From Prochilodus magdalenae (Eukaryota; Chordata; Actinopteri; Characiformes; Prochilodontidae), in the NCBI GenBank assembly GCA_024036415.1, contig JAMWET010006788.1:313001-377000 (forward strand): DNA of 64,000 nt, in the 5' to 3' direction. Both the position numbers and the translations under genes were made by a program. This document shows positions 47,126-59,096 of this stretch, in pieces; positions within the stretch are counted from its first letter, which is position 1; every line of letters starts with the position of its first letter. A model generated the notes under the pieces. That model was not told where the DNA came from and searched no databases. It was given only the letters and a program-made list of their open reading frames with translations.

Positions 47126-50100
47126 GTTGCTAACAGTGTTTTATCTACTCATTTTACAGCTAAAGTAATACAGTAGTGTGAGTAACTATACTGTTATCCT
47201 GATAAATCACATCACAGCATATTATATGTATTTCTAAACATATTCTTGAATATTGTGAGAACTTAAAAAGAACCTCCCAACTACGTTTGATCCAAAACGG
47301 AGCACAGTTAGTCATGTTTAACTGGATCCAGTGCAGCACTGTGTGTGAAATGTAGTTTACTAAATTATTAATTCAAAGTGATAGTAGTTTAAAACTGTGG
47401 GCTTATTGTATCTGTACGTTTAAACTTATTAGGTGCCAGAAAAAAATTAATACGGTGACATAAATATAAAGAAGTAGCGTGATAAGGTATTTGCCAACAC
47501 CGCCCGCCTGTAGTACCAGTACAGCAGTAATCGCTGTTAGCTTCTATTGACGTATTCAGACAGCAGGATCAGTCGCTTCTCAGTCCTCTGCTCGTTAATT
47601 AATGTATCTGTTAGTTTTCACTGTTGTGCTGATACGCCGTCACTGATAGATAAAATTACGGACGGCTTTGCTTATCCGTCTGGCCGTGTGTCGTTCCTGT
47701 GTCTTCATTTCCCTGAACGTACATGAATCTGTTTTGTCTGAGCTTCGTCTCTCGACCGTTGGCAGGTTTGCCAGAGGAACAGAATGCAGTACTGCAGGTT
47801 CATTCCAGATGGTCCAGCCCAGACTGCCTCTTCTTGTTCTCCTGCATAGTTCGTTAGATCTGTCTCATAGTGTAGCTCCATTTACGAGCCCTGCTTCTCT
47901 TTCTTAAGAAACAAACTTGTGGCTTTAAGAAGGTCACAGGTAATTAATTGTCTCTAGGGCAGAATAGTTCACTGCTGAAGGAGGAAGGAGGGAACAAGGA
48001 AGAAGCTGCTTTTTGAGATGTCAGAGGCTTGACACATCACCGTCCCAAAAAGGCGGGTGATGAGGATTTTTTTTTTCCTCCTGTAAAGGTTTGACTTTGT
48101 TTGTGCTGGATGGCACTGCTCGGTCAGTTAGTGGAGGTTCTGGTTGCATATATTTCTGGTTGGTTCCTTTGTAGCTTTTTTTTTTTTTTACGCAGAGAAT
48201 GGGGAGCATGTTCCATGGGAAGTAATTTTGCATATCAGGCTAAACTGTGCATACTAGCCAGTATATGATGGAGAACATGGAACAAGACATGAACACAGTG
48301 TGCAGATTGAAAACATAAGTGGTTCAAGTGGAGTTCTACTGATGGCAGCCGTTCAGAGTCATACAGAGTGCAGAACAGACTGATAACCGAACTTTCTGCC
48401 TCAGATCTTCTTTACTGTGGGGGGTGATGGGAACCAGGGGTCACTATATTTACAATGTGAATATAGCCAAAGAACTTCTTGTAGAAAGACCAGTGAAACT
48501 ACTGAGTGGGGTCTTCTGAGGGCTTACATGGATTGTTGGTGATGCTAATGTAGCTGTACAGCCCACCACACTCACCCCCAACCCCTCGGCCAAAACCTGG
48601 TCACAAAGCCTCTCAGGGATACATGCCATGTATACCCTATAACAGATCTGTGTAGGTGCTTTTGGACATCTCCTGAACTGCTCATTTCACATCAGCCCTC
48701 TCTTCGCCATTCTAGTGCAGCAATCCTACAGAACTCGTATCTACTGTGAGGAGGAGCTTTGTATGGCCACCTTTATCCAGTGAAGGCCACTGCGGTATGA
48801 TGTGTTGATTGACTGCAAACTCTTAAATTTAACCCGTGAGGAGGGCAGAGTGCCCAGAGCACATGGAAGATTTCATTTGACTCCTGAACTCAAATGAAAG
48901 GAGGAAAACAAAGAGGTAATGTAACACAAGCCTGGCGAGTGGCGAGGCACAAGGCTTCTAATATTAGATTTTGAAGGCAGGAGTAAATCTGGGTGGATTA
49001 ACGTTAGCGTTCTGCTGCGCTGGCTGGTTGGCTTCAGTATGTGTGCTGTATTACTGTAGCTGACCTTTCACGACATGAATAGTTGTTTGTTTGTTTGTTT
49101 GTTTGTTTGTTTGTTTGGGGGGTGGGGTGGTTTGTCTGCTCTGGCCACCAGGCAAGCCTTGGGGTTTGTTTTCCTCTTTGACGTCTTTCGGCTTTTTGTA
49201 GAAGGCAGCGGCCACCGCTGGTGGAGTAGCGCTTACAGGCAATTAGATTACATGGACAATCCGTAGTCTTGAAGTGGCCCTTTTTTCCTTTCTCGCTCTC
49301 TCCAGCTGTGCGCTCCTGCGCTATTCAGGGTAGAAGTTCATTAACTTGATCCTGCTCGGTTTATGGAGAGATGGCTGGGATGGTTCCTCTCTGTGGAGGT
49401 GGTGTTGTTGGGATTGGAAGATTACTTTGTGCTGTGACCGTAAACATGCAGTCATATGTACACGTTTACATGTGTTTGGTGCAAATAAGTCAAACACATT
49501 GTCTACAGGTAACACGGTTATGCCGATAAATTCAACACTCTGAATTGTGGCTTGTGTGAAAGTTATGGCCAATTTTACTTTTCTGTGTTTTAAACCTAGC
49601 AAATAAATAAAATTGGGCATTGAAATGTGCAGACGTGTGTTCTCTGTAGAGGACGTTTCACTCGGCACCCGTGTAATTTGACCCGGGGTGTTTAAACCAT
49701 TGCATATGACTGGAAATATCTTGGTGCGATTTGGTTCTTCTCCAGCTCGCTAATCACTAGCGCTTAATTGCATGAAGCAACGTTTCACAGACCGGCCAGT
49801 CCAGAGGGCTGAGCTCGCGCCGCGCCGTCCAAATATTTGCCGAAGGAAACATTTCATACTGTATTCAATTTCCCAAATAGAAGTTTTCCCCTTTTAAATC
49901 GGAGGCTTTTTTGTTTTTCCAGAGGCGCTTTAAATGAGGCAGGAATAGCACCGCAGCCAAAACACACATGACACGCTGCCATGCTTTATTAATTATGATG
50001 GAGAGGCTGTCTATGAAAGTGTGTTTACGTTGAGGATGAAAATTAATGCACGCTCTCCAGGCACTTGTTTACATACATTTCCTGTGCGGAGGCATTGGCA

Positions 50101-50639
50101 GATAAGACTTTTCTTCTCTTGGCTTCTCTTTGGCCTTTCAACTCGAGGGGAGGGGCAGGCCATTGGCTGGAACAGTGTGGCCTTTGTTTCCGTCTGTCTA
50201 AAGTCGCTGAACTTTCCAGTTGTTCTTGAAACCAACTGTTTGCTGCGACGTACTTCGCTGGAGTTCGCAAACTGCTAGAGCTTCACCATGCGCACACCTG
50301 AGCTGGTAGTTAACCCACCGTCCTTTAGAGGAGAACTGGCTTCTTCTGTGGTCGTCTCTTTACCTCATTTCGAACCTGTTATATCACGGTTGTTATAGTT
50401 GTAGCTGCACGGTTTGTGGTTGCTCTGTGAGGATCTTTGTTGTCTGTTGTTTAAAATCACAGTCTGAAACTCGAGGCAGAGTCTGCCGCCTGTTGTTCTC
50501 TGTAGTGCCTTAAAGGGGAACTCCGTCAGCTTTTCAGAGGCATTCAGTGTAGGCTGATGATCATCGTCGATCAAAAGAGTAGTCCCACACGTAGCTACAC
50601 TTAACCGGCAGGAATGAAACGTGGTGGGTAGGCTTGACC
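47126..50639. other. Presumed intron, possible conserved non-coding stretch
   Basis: (TTTG)n at 49083-49117 is the only clear repeat. About 49780-50290 looks single-copy, with homeodomain-like (ttaattatgatg), GATA-like (cagataagac) and TEAD-like (acatttcc) strings. That is suggestive of an enhancer but proves nothing without alignment to other fish. Confidence 0.4.
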
Positions 50640-51120
50640 TTGTGAGACATGCGAACCATTCAAGTTTCACCCATCACCCACGCATGTGATGTAAGCGAGG
50701 ACAGGCTTTATGGCTGTACCTGACTGACCCAACTCCCAGGATTGCGGACATTCAGCAAGCAGCGATGCCCTTCGCCAGTCATCCTGTAAGTGCCAGCATG
50801 TGTGCATGACGGGGTGTTATGACGTCTGCCCTTAGCACCACGTCGGCGTCGCTGCAGTGAGTCTAGCCAGACTGCCATGGCGTGACTCAGAATGGCAGCA
50901 GGTCCCTTTCAATGATGAGTCCACCTTCGTCATGGTGGAGATGGGCAATGAACTTGTGTGTGGCGGCACCGTGATCAGCGCCAAGATGGACGGTTTGGTG
51001 TCACTCCACCTCCACCCTTACCACAGTTAGGTTAGGTATCATCACAGGACACCATTAGGAGCCTCCATGCTGAGACGCCTGGCACGTTGGGTTAGCAAAC
51101 ATGGCGGCCCGGCGCCATAC
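50640..51120 (+). mobile_element. Tc1-like transposase fragment, family 2, third copy
   Basis: Shares with 9600-9878 the block gcgtgactcagaatggcagc followed by codons readable as WQQVPFNDESTF, a decayed first-Asp motif. It continues with text such as cggcaccgtgatcagcgcca and cggtttggtgtcactccacc. Heavily mutated; boundaries approximate. Confidence 0.55.
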
Positions 51121-52380
51121 TGAGGGGCGCTACTTCTGTATGTGTAGCTCAGTAAATATTGGCCATATCAGTCTAAACTGATCATCGTTTATTATTGTTC
51201 CTGGTGACCTTTATTCTGATTCCCAACACCAACACCATCCCATACCTCCTTCTGCAACTGTGCAACTGCTCACTTGATGATGAGCGTACTTCAGAAGGTT
51301 CCAGAATGTTTAACGTTCATAGGAAGCTGGTGTCCCGAAGGCGTTTACATCCAGCTACATCCAGCGGCAGCAGATACGCTGATTCCTGAGACGTTGTTGA
51401 TTCCTGAGACGTTGTTTTTGCAGTGTGCTGTGTAAAAGTTCTGGTGTAAATCCTGGTGGAGGGATACCTGCAGGGTGTCCCGACAGAAAACGTCTTATCG
51501 TCTGCCCCTGTACTTATGGTGTGGACGTCACAACCCCACAGTGAATCGTTTCATAACCACTGGTGTGACCCTGTTCTGCATATTGTGATAAAAACATGAT
51601 GGACTTGGTGTTTGGTTTAGTGTTCTCCATCAGGTAGTGGTTAATATGGATGGTTTAGCTTGAAGGACGAGGTTCCCCTGGTTCTGATCACTACCACCGG
51701 TGTTAACCGTTTCAATTCTGACCACTCTGAGTGATGCTGCTTACATCCCAATGATGGAGTTATATAGAAATCTGAGCTTTTAAGGCTTACAGTACAGAAA
51801 GCAGACCAGTAGAGTCTAGATCCGATCTCTCTGGTATCTGAATCAGATCTCTCTCTCTCTCTCTTCCCCTCAAATACTTTCAGTAAGTATGCACAGCGAA
51901 GCACCACTTTTATATATGCTTGCCCCCGAGTAGTCCCCTCTCTATGCGTGCCTTTCTTGTTTCATGGGGTTTGGCAGCAGCCGCTGGCCTAGCCACTAAA
52001 TGACCAAGTCAGGCAGTGAGCACTGCTCTGCCGATTTGCCTGGAGATTTTCCGAGGAAAGTGCTGAATCAGACTTTGGGGGGAGTCTTCTGGCCCACACG
52101 CCAGCCTGTGTGTCAGTCTTTCCTCTGCCGGCTGGATTACAGCTGCCGTGAGTGAGAGCGTGTGATGTGAGGGCAGCCTCAGAACGAGCAGGTCCCATCC
52201 TCCTCCCCACATCATGAGAGGAGCCAGGAAACCAGTGATCCCCCCGAGACCCACATCTGCATATTCAGCTCCTCTGAAGATGAAAGTGAGCGGAGGGAGC
52301 GTTTATATTGAGTAACATACACGGTTGCTCAACATGATGTGCAGCTCCTCATGTGTTCACTGCTTCAGTCTGTCCCACAA
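51121..52380. other. Presumed intron, nothing recognised
   Basis: No exon or element supported beyond a short (CT)n near 51848-51864. Confidence 0.4.
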
Positions 52381-52394
52381 CACACACACACACA

Positions 52395-52467
<73 letters not shown>

Positions 52468-52468
52468 T

Positions 52469-52501
<33 letters not shown>

Positions 52502-52537
52502 TTCTCTCTCTCTGTCTCTCTTTCTTTCTTTCTTTCT

Positions 52538-52569
<32 letters not shown>

Positions 52570-53012
52570 ACCCTCTCTGTCTCTAAAATTTTCCCCCTTT
52601 CTTCCTCCCTCTCTCCCCTTTTTCCTTTCTTTCCACTTTTCTCTCTACCTGTCTTTCTCCTTCTCTCTTTCTCTCTCCGTCTTTCTCCTTCTCTCTTTCT
52701 CCCTCTCTGTCTCTCTTCCCCCTCTATATCTCCCCCCTCTCTCGCTCTCTTTTTTATTCTCTCACCCTCTTTCTGTCATTTCCCTCTTTCTCCCTTTGTC
52801 CATCCCTCCCTCTCTCTTTCTCCCTTTCTCCCTCTCTGTCTCTCTTCCCCCTCTCCCTCCTTCTCTCTCTCTCTGTCTCTCTTTTTTTCTCTTATCATTC
52901 TCCCTCCCTTTCTCCCCTTTCTCCTTTCTTTCTGTCTCTCTCTCCCTCTCTTTCTCCCTCCCTGTCTCTTTCTTTCCTCTCTTTCCCACTCTCTCTCCTC
53001 TTATTTTTTTAA
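52381..53012. repeat. Pyrimidine-rich tract of about 630 bp
   Basis: (CA)n, then long mixed CT, CTTT and CCT repeats with very few purines on the + strand. Strand asymmetry this long can form triplex (H-DNA) structures and stalls replication in vitro. The long open frames rich in Ser, Leu and Phe on + or Arg, Glu and Lys on - are artefacts. Confidence 0.95.
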
Positions 53013-53139
53013 TTGTATTTGAATATACAATTCTTCTTTGTTTCTCTTTCATTTCTTTCCAGTTCTCTTGTTCTTTCAGTGTACTGTTTGTTTGTTTGTT
53101 TCCATCTGTTCATCTAGTCTTCATTGTTTGCACATAGCT

Positions 53140-53140
<1 letters not shown>

Positions 53141-53190
<50 letters not shown>
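53141..53190. repeat. (CT)n microsatellite
   Basis: An almost pure CT run of about 50 bp, about 130 bp after the long pyrimidine tract. Confidence 0.95.
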
Positions 53191-53194
<4 letters not shown>

Positions 53195-55163
53195 TGTTTC
53201 CTGAGTGTCGAGCCAGAGCGGAAGTAGGAGGAAGCTATTGGAGGAGCTGGGGAGAATTTATTAGACTTAGCCGCAGACCAAGAGTGGGGGGTGGGATGGG
53301 GGTGGTGTGTGGAGGGGGTTGTGAAACTCAGACGGTCCTGGAGGGGTGTTGAAGAGGTGTTTTGGTGAGACCTCTTCATCTCTGTCCCAGTGCAGTGCAG
53401 TCTTCATTACGTAATCCAAACAGAGCTCCACAACAGCGCATGCTGAAATAACAGCACCGTGTTCCGAGTACTTTTCAGGAAGCCTGAGCTCCGAACCGGC
53501 CAAGAGGAACCTTCAGCTCTTTATCCTGTGTTGGAGAGCAGGTCTGAGCAGCAGATGAATACGGACTAAGGCATTTTGGAATTCAGAATATCTGTATTCT
53601 CAGCACATTAAATATGCAGCAAGATGTCCACATCTTTGGAGAGTGATGAAAGCTGGCTGCCTCGAGCTGTAAGTGTTGTGACAGGCCTAGCCGTCCCTCA
53701 GTGGACCGTGCCACCCAAGGCTTTTATGGTCCTGGTGTGTGGCCTGAGCTTCTGACACACAGCGTCACTTCAGTGACAGCCTTATGGACACACACGCTTC
53801 TATATGTAGGTTTAGCTTGTTTGTTCACTTGTCACCATCAAATGGCTTCTTCCTCGTGTGAAAGAAGTGACCCTGTGCTGGACCCCCTGATCTGCCTTTT
53901 CACCGCCCAGCCCGAGTGTTTAATGTCTTGTGCACTGTGATCTTTGCATTAAGGAGCAGTCTGGCAAGTCTAGTGGGAGCGATTGTGTGCTAGGGCTGCA
54001 TTGATCAGTCAGTGAAGGACCTAGGCAGCGTATGTACTGTACTGTGGAAAAGTTCACCCATCATTAATTTAACTTCCTCTCCATTAACTGCAGGTTATTC
54101 ATTCAGGAGACATGACTAAATAGATTCGATACATGATAGTCATTGAAAAGATGGAGTTCATAAAATGGTAACATGGGGATACAAGACCACATGGGGCTCC
54201 TTACAACCCGAGCAAGACCTGGTTGACCACCAGTCCTCTCACCCTTAGGCAGACAGTACCCAAAACTTCCAACCCTGAGAGAAGTTGCTTTAGAGGCGTT
54301 ACTGTCCTTCCATCCAGTGTGTGAACCACTGTGAGACGACAGCTCAATACGATGGGTCTGAAAGGACGTGTAGCTTTCAAGATAAGGAAATGAGCATGAC
54401 AAACAAAAAAGCTGCTGGTGTTCTCAGAACAATGGACTGACCACTGCAGAGACCTTAGTCAGAGTTAGTGAACTGGTTGGGGTTATATGGATTGTAAGAC
54501 GCAGCACACGCTAAACCAACTTCTCAGACTGAACTTCGGAGGTGTGGCTGCAGGTCTCTTTGAGAAGCTGAAAGCAGGTCTCCTGAAAAGAATGGACACT
54601 GTGATCAAGGCAAAGAGTGCACACAGTGAAAACTGAAGAAATGTTGAAGCCTTAGCGTCATTTCTGGTAAATATGAATTTTATATCTTGACCCTGAAACG
54701 TTACCGGCTTATTTAGTGACTGTTAACTGGAATTAACTGGACAGGTCTCTGACTTTCGCATAGAATTCCCAATGATATCCCAACAATTGCAATACCGGTG
54801 CAGGAAGGATGGGATCGTGTTGCGTTGGGTTGCACCTTAAGAGAAGATATAGATGGTCACACTGACAGAACTTATCAGCGTGGTGGTGGTGTGACTGAAG
54901 AACCGTCAGGAGAACTAAACCTCAGAAAGTGAATTCATCAGAGAATCAGAGCTGTAGTCTTAGAAATCAGTGCTTTGTCCCGATTCGAGCTGGCGAGTGA
55001 GGTCAGCTTGAGCGCTGGGTATTGTGTGAATTTGGTTTTGTTTGGAGCTGTGTGCTGGTTTATGGAGAGCGAGGCTGCTCTGCCTTCAGCCCAGAACGTC
55101 TTTATCTGTAATCCGACCTGAGCCAGCAGCTGCTGCTACACTTGTCCAGCCCTGTTGTTCTCT

Positions 55164-55166
<3 letters not shown>
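53191..55166. other. Presumed intron, nothing recognised
   Basis: No exon with splice sites or known domain; no clear mobile element. Confidence 0.4.

Positions 55167-55239
<73 letters not shown>
55167..55239. repeat. (GT)n microsatellite
   Basis: About 36 uninterrupted GT units. Confidence 0.97.
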
Positions 55240-55241
<2 letters not shown>

Positions 55242-58200
55242 TACTTGCACACTTGCATGAGTGAAAGAAGGGTGTGTTATAGGGGCTACCCTGGGGGCAC
55301 ACTCCCTGGGGTGGCTATTGCCAACAAGTGTTCCAGCTGCAACGGCTTCCAAAGAAGACTCCCATTCTGACTAGCCTTGAGCAGGAAAATCAGGGAATCC
55401 TTTGAGACAAGTCCATATATCAGCTCCAGTTGTACAATAGAGACTTCAGCCATTGAGGCGTCCATCACGTGGACTCAGCGCTCCGGCAGTATGTTACCAT
55501 TTTGTTTAATTGCCCCAGGCAGTCCAGTCTGGGCTAGCTGCGACTTGATCGAGCAGTCGCTCTGGCCCAGGCCCTTTATAAATGGTTCCCACTCTCCCAT
55601 AACTCCTATCATCTCGCTGTGTTTTGGGTTCCTCACCCCCGTCAAAGAGGTGAACGGCCATGAAAACAAAAGGCAGGTTATGGTCGCCAGCTTGGCCGCC
55701 TGCCAACCCTTAGCACCCCCCCAACCCCCCCACCCCCAACCTTCTTTCACTGGCAGAAGGGCGTGAAGACCTCCCTCCCTCCCTCCTGGACAGGATCCTT
55801 CCCTCTGCTGTTTCCCGCCAAAAAATGGCCGCCAGGGAGGACTAGCTCACAGATGGGCCCTGAGTTTGCACGATGAGTGGAATCGTCTGTTTGCGCTGGA
55901 AAGTCCCCTCGCGCTGTCGACAGTTAGAGGACTCCCTGAAATTTAATAAGATGACTTATTGAGAGCAGAGGAGACATGAAAAACAAAAAAGGGCCCGGGA
56001 CGAGCTACACTTAGAGCCGGAGCTTGCCGTTACGGATTCGCGTTCCTCGCGGACTGTGAAATGGCTTAATCATTCCGAAGGGCGACTGTCTGTCCTGTTC
56101 GTGCTCCTTATTGGAAAGTATTACAGGTTACTATACAGCGTCTAGCAGACCCATAAATTGGTTCACGTACAGAGGAACTTGGTGTTCCCCTTTCTTCATG
56201 TCTCCTCTATTGTCTCGGAGGTACATGGCCTGTGTGTTTAGTCTAATGGAAGCCATGGTTTATTTTTAAATCATCCTGTTTGGTTTTGATCACTTCCACT
56301 CGAAGGTCCTGGCTTCCACACTGACCACATATTAACAGGGTCTTGGGCCATGTGGGCTTTAATAGAGATGTCATCCATAATCCCTTTTATGTAAGAGAAG
56401 CTAATAAGGCACGACAGATACATTGTTCCAGCGTTATATATTGTTCTCCAATGTCTACATGAATAATTTGCTCTTGAAAAATTAAAAGAGCTCTGCTGTG
56501 ATTGGCTGGTTTAAAGCGAGACACCGCAGTGATCACACAGGAGCGGCATGTCCAAATAGACACAAGTAGGACGATAAAACGAACCCCTGTATAAACAAGC
56601 TCGGCTCTCAGACGGTGAAGTAAGCTCTGGTAAAGTTAGTTACTTGAGGCTCGCTAGTGGCTAACCACTGGTTACCTACCCTAGCTACTCACTAGTCTAA
56701 GTGTCCAGGTGTACCATTCACTCCTTAGTCCGTACAGTCCAGCAATGGAATCACCAGCCTGTTTTGAATTCCGTTTCTGTAATAGCTCCGCCCATACACA
56801 TTGTGAAGAGTGCTGCATGCTGCTTTGTGAATGAGGCCCAACACAGGACAACCAATCAGTGCTCCAGAGCTCAGCTTTAAAGGCACAGTAACACAAATTC
56901 TGAGGGATTAGTAGAAGTTGGGGAAAAGGTCATGTCCAGTAAGCTGCTTTTTGGTATGTGAAATAATGAATACGTAAATCCAAGACAAATGGAGGATATG
57001 AGCTGTTTAAAGTCATTTTAAATAAACACTTTTCCATGGGAATAAATGAAATGTTGTTGTCTCCTTACCTGAATTATCATAGTTGCCATAACCTCATTGG
57101 CATGGTGGCCAATTGTGGGTTTCAATATGGCAGAAGTTGATATTGTTCTAGATTAACTCACATTACACCGTTATTAAAATGCTTATATCGGGTTTATGTC
57201 AGTACTTGATGTGCGGTAAACACATATGAATGTTCCTTTACATACTGATCATGATTAGCCCTGAGTAACTGGATTTAATTCATTCAATATAAATCTCTGC
57301 ATTTATCATTTTTGTGCCACTACTGGTTCTCTTTGCTCTGACTCAACTTTACAAGCCTCAGAAAAGCCAAATATTCCAGCGGACATCTTGGAAAACATCC
57401 TCGGATATTGTGATGATCTTGCTTGATATTTTGCCCACCCCCAATTAGTCCCCTCGTTTAGCTACCGAGGACAAAGCCATGTTCGATCAGTTTCCTAAGC
57501 CTGAAAGTGAAATCCCCAGATCTCCTCATCTTTGAGGTGACTCACATTTTGAGTCACACACTGCTCACCCCCTGTTTGTGGGTCATCCAGAAAGCCCCCC
57601 AGACTGAACCTCTACTGGCCACCATCTCCCATTCCCGGAAAAGACCTGTGACTAAGGCTTGGCTGCTCTGGGCAGATGAACACATCCTGGCGTTTTTCAC
57701 CAGGGAGTCACCTCCAGGGTTCCACACTATTCCAGGACAAAGGAGGTGACGATGTTGATGGAATGTGCCATCATTCAGGACAAAAAGATTTTTTTTTATT
57801 TTTTTTTGTTAGAGTTTGTTAGCAGCCATTTGTGGTACAGTTTCATAATAAATGGACTTCTGGAGACGGCCCAAAATGAACTCTTGTCCACAGTTTAAAA
57901 AGCTCTCGTGTCTTTGGAAAAGTACTATTTCGGAGGTACCGGCTCTTTGTCGGGACGTGAGGAGGATACGCTCTTTAGTTTAGACTGCATAAACAGCAGA
58001 CTATACGCACAGCGACCGCCGGAGAGTGGGCAAGTGGAGCAGCGTTCATTCAAGGGCTGTTTGAATGAATGTGCGCGCCGCATAGCTTTCAGTGTGTTAT
58101 TTACATTCCTGCTGCACATGGGAATTCTTCAGCATTATAGACTGAGTAAGGGCTCTGTTTGTGGAGCGCGTGTGAGGAAGGGAGTGAGAGGTAACACATC

Positions 58201-58879
58201 GCAGCTGGACTTCCGTCTGTGCCGTGTCATTCAATCAGGAACCGTAATATCCCAGCTGTCTGCCTGTTAGGGACGGGCGTTATGACAGGGATGTAATAAC
58301 ACAATGCGTTTATTCTGTTCCCGAGGTTTAAAAAGTCGGAACAGCCGGAAAGAGCCAGCGGTGCCAGATGTAGAAATACTAGTGATGCACCAAATTGAAC
58401 ATCTGTAACATCTGTTGACATAAAATAGATTTATAGAGATTTGTTACTGTGTTTATGCTACAGTGTGAGCCACAGAATGCATTCTGGACAATACCTGGCA
58501 GTTTCTGTGGTTATACTTTGCACTTTGACCCTGACCTTTCTGGTTTCTTGTCACCTGTGGTCATAGGTGATCATGCTAGCAGGACCTTTACTGTGTGCTG
58601 CAGTTGTTGAGTTATCAGAGACTTCATAACTGAGGAAACCAATCGCCGGTTGAAGTACAAGTGGGAAAGTTCGTAACACTCAACATGGTGTCTGTTTATG
58701 GAGAAAGTCCCACCCCTCTGAGAAAAAGAGCCTTGCTGGTTGTACTGTGAGCGGGGAAGGGTCAACCATATCGTGGCCCTAGCTGTGAAAGCCACCTCCT
58801 TTTGGAGATCTGTGTAAGAGTAGTAGCCAGAAGGAGCTGACTACTGAGCCAAACCCTACCTACCGTTTATGAGGCTTTG
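55240..58879. other. Presumed intron, possible conserved non-coding stretch
   Basis: About 55380-56170 is single-copy-looking and fairly GC-rich, with a YY1-like string (aaaaaatggccgccag) and no coding signature. The dispersed motif taaaggcacagtaac occurs at 56878. No exon recognised. Confidence 0.4.
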
Positions 58880-59096
58880 GTTGGTGTGGCCCAACATATA
58901 ACACCACTACTCACCAGGAAGCTACCGTCCCATGTGGGAGACTGGGGTTCGATTCCCGTTCTGGGTGACTATGCTGTGCTACACCAATAAGAGTCCTTGG
59001 GCAAGACTCCTAACGCTACATTGGCCTCCCTGTAATATGATTAACCTTGTAAGTCGCTCTGGATAAGAGCGTCAGCTAAATGCTGTAGATGTAGAT
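58880..59096 (+). mobile_element. tRNA-headed SINE, copy 3
   Basis: Same family as 22829 and 24638. The A box is degraded (tggcccaaca), the B box is ggttcgattcc, and the 3' tail is gtaagtcgctctggataaga. No convincing target-site duplication was found. Confidence 0.85.

Noticed and set aside
52325..53137. Long open frames (up to 270 codons) rich in Ser, Leu and Phe
   Set aside because: They are translations of the CT-rich repeat tract. No start context, splice structure or domain.
55042..55370. Open frames with Cys-Val or Thr-His runs
   Set aside because: Translation of (GT)n.
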